From: Rubrobacter sp.
GTDB lineage: Bacteria > Actinomycetota > Rubrobacteria > Rubrobacterales > Rubrobacteraceae
DNA: 6,585 nucleotides
Direction: 5' to 3'
Assembly: GCA_016781775.1 (NCBI GenBank)
Contig: JADDPR010000039.1
Span: 1 to 6,585, forward strand
The notes beneath the pieces are model-generated. The model saw only the letters and a program-made list of their open reading frames with translations. It was not told where the DNA came from and did not search any database. The number at the start of each line of letters is the position of its first letter. Positions within the stretch are counted from its first letter, which is position 1. The position numbers and the translations under genes are program-made. Shown here piece by piece: positions 5,602-6,585 of the stretch.

Positions 5602-6516
5602 TCAAGGCGACGGGTGCCGGCGGGCGGCGAAGCTGAAGCGGGAGGAGCGGGCGGCCTCGGGCCCGTCGAGAAGGGCCTTTATGAGCGACACGTCCAGCAG
5701 CGTATCCGGGTTGAGGCGGAAGCGGAACACGGCGAGGATGGCGCGGAGTTCACCGATACGCTGCTCGTCGACGCCCCTTTCGACGACTTCGCTCCTGCTC
5801 GGCAGCGGCAGCCCGAGCGCGTGATGGCGCGCGGCTTCGAGCAGGTCGTGCTTGCGCTCCTGGTAGGCGGGAGTACCCACGAGGGGGTTCATGCGCTCCC
5901 AGGCGACCTTGAGGAACTCCGGCCATCTCGCGATCCCGCGGTAGTAGCTCGCCACGTCCGGGTGGCCGTGGCGCTCCCGGATCTCCTCGAAGATTTCCTC
6001 CGGCGCCTGGCTCGCCTCGTCGGGGCCCACCGGCGCAACGCTCGTCGTCCCCTCCGCCAAGCCCGGCCGGACGCCAGCGGCTTCTTCGGGGCCGTCCGCG
6101 GCGCCCTTCTCGCCGCCCAGACCCTCGTCGAAGGCGCTCGAGACGAGCAGGAGCTTGGGCAGGACGTAGTGGATCGTGTCGGTGAAGGCGCGTATTTGCG
6201 AGAGATCCCCCAGGGACGCCCAGTCCGTGGAATCGGAGACGGGCTCCACCAGCGACTGCGACCGCAGGGCGTCCGCCGCTCCCTCGAAGCGGGGCGCAAG
6301 AAGGTGAGGTTCTACCCTGTCCCAGGCGAGGGAGAGGTAGGGCGGGTAGTTCGCCAGCGAGCGGAAGAGGAAGTTGACGACCGGGACCCGCAGGTGCGTC
6401 CGCGTCCGCTCATAGACGGAGCCCACCTCCTTGCCAGCCTCCTCCGGCATCACCTCGCCGAGACGCGGAATCAGGCTTAGCCCCCGCTCGATGTCCTCCG
6501 CCCTCTCGAAAAACAA
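5602..6516 (-). CDS. DehI family protein (group I 2-haloacid dehalogenase fold)
   Basis: 304 residues, all-helical, two pseudo-repeats. Repeat 1 has SVYERTRTHLRVPVVNFLFR (33-52) with LANYPPYLSLAWDRVEP (54-70), and VLPKLLLVSSAFDE (118-131). Repeat 2 has IFEEIRERHGHPDVASYYRG (175-194) with IARWPEFLKVAWERMNPLVG (195-214), ending in LLDGPEAARSSRF (282-294). This matches the layout of Pseudomonas DehI as I recall it (about 296 residues), which hydrolyses D- and L-2-haloacids without a covalent intermediate. In that alignment catalytic Asp189 of DehI falls on Tyr191 (ASYY versus ASDF) and Trp34 falls on Val46, while Phe37 is kept as Phe49, so haloacid hydrolysis is doubtful. The start is TTG 6516 with AGGAGGAGG 9 bases before it. 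The frame stays open upstream to the window edge but contains no ATG or GTG there. It lies alone, convergent with the HAD-hydrolase pair. Confidence 0.87.
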   Translation of the reverse strand: MFFERAEDIERGLSLIPRLGEVMPEEAGKEVGSVYERTRTHLRVPVVNFLFRSLANYPPYLSLAWDRVEPHLLAPRFEGAADALRSQSLVEPVSDSTDWASLGDLSQIRAFTDTIHYVLPKLLLVSSAFDEGLGGEKGAADGPEEAAGVRPGLAEGTTSVAPVGPDEASQAPEEIFEEIRERHGHPDVASYYRGIARWPEFLKVAWERMNPLVGTPAYQERKHDLLEAARHHALGLPLPSRSEVVERGVDEQRIGELRAILAVFRFRLNPDTLLDVSLIKALLDGPEAARSSRFSFAARRHPSP

Positions 6517-6525
6517 TGTACTCCG

Positions 6526-6534
6526 CCTCCTCCT
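6526..6534 (-). promoter_or_regulatory. Ribosome binding site of the DehI-family gene
   Basis: AGGAGGAGG on the minus strand, 9 bases before TTG 6516, supports that start over the in-frame but start-less codons further upstream. No clear promoter is visible in the 51 bases between it and the window edge. Confidence 0.65.
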
Positions 6535-6585
6535 GGCTCTCCGGTTCTGTTCGCCCAGTTTACTGGCTGCATTGGCGCAGGAGGA

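Noticed and set aside
6577..6585. GCAGGAGGA at the right edge as a ribosome binding site for a rightward gene
   Set aside because: The window ends there, so no start codon or reading frame can be seen.

Overview
The window is very GC-rich, uses GTG and TTG starts freely, and encodes proteins of actinobacterial character: an F420-type PPOX protein, a QueA-like protein and a DehI-family protein. A soil or thermotolerant actinobacterium fits, and Rubrobacteraceae is my best guess. That guess rests on protein style only, since no rRNA or other marker is present.

Layout. Positions 1-126 may hold the start of a leftward gene cut by the window edge. Positions 161-1963 are a tight two-gene rightward operon: an intact SDR oxidoreductase, then 6 bp later a divergent QueA-like protein. 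Positions 1963-2230 hold a shrunken aldo/keto reductase stub. It overlaps the QueA stop (TGATG) and runs in frame into an intact PPOX-class F420-dependent oxidoreductase (2302-2751). A 24-codon ORF with a strong ribosome binding site (2231-2305) overlaps the PPOX start by ATGA. Positions 2752-3077 contain the N-terminal remnant of a quinone-oxidoreductase-like MDR gene with an in-frame stop. Positions 3078-3754 encode a type II haloacid dehalogenase-family HAD protein whose first 16 codons are out of frame with the rest because a G run appears one base short. It is coupled to an intact Asp-nucleophile alpha/beta hydrolase (3759-4577).

The remaining third reads leftward. An HPP-family membrane protein is broken by at least two frameshifts and a stop (about 4839-5119). 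Positions 5170-5565 are a degenerate stretch with two hydrophobic segments that I could not identify. Positions 5602-6516 encode an intact DehI-family protein (group I 2-haloacid dehalogenase fold). Its position matching the catalytic Asp of DehI appears to be Tyr.

Two themes stand out. First, three unrelated hydrolase folds known for dehalogenation (HAD type II, Asp-nucleophile alpha/beta hydrolase, DehI) lie within 3.5 kb. One is frameshifted and the other two lack hallmark catalytic residues, so a working haloorganic pathway is not demonstrated. Second, between the intact genes lie remnants of at least three recognisable genes (AKR, MDR, HPP), which marks a decaying accessory region. I see no rRNA, tRNA, CRISPR array, insertion sequence or convincing terminator.
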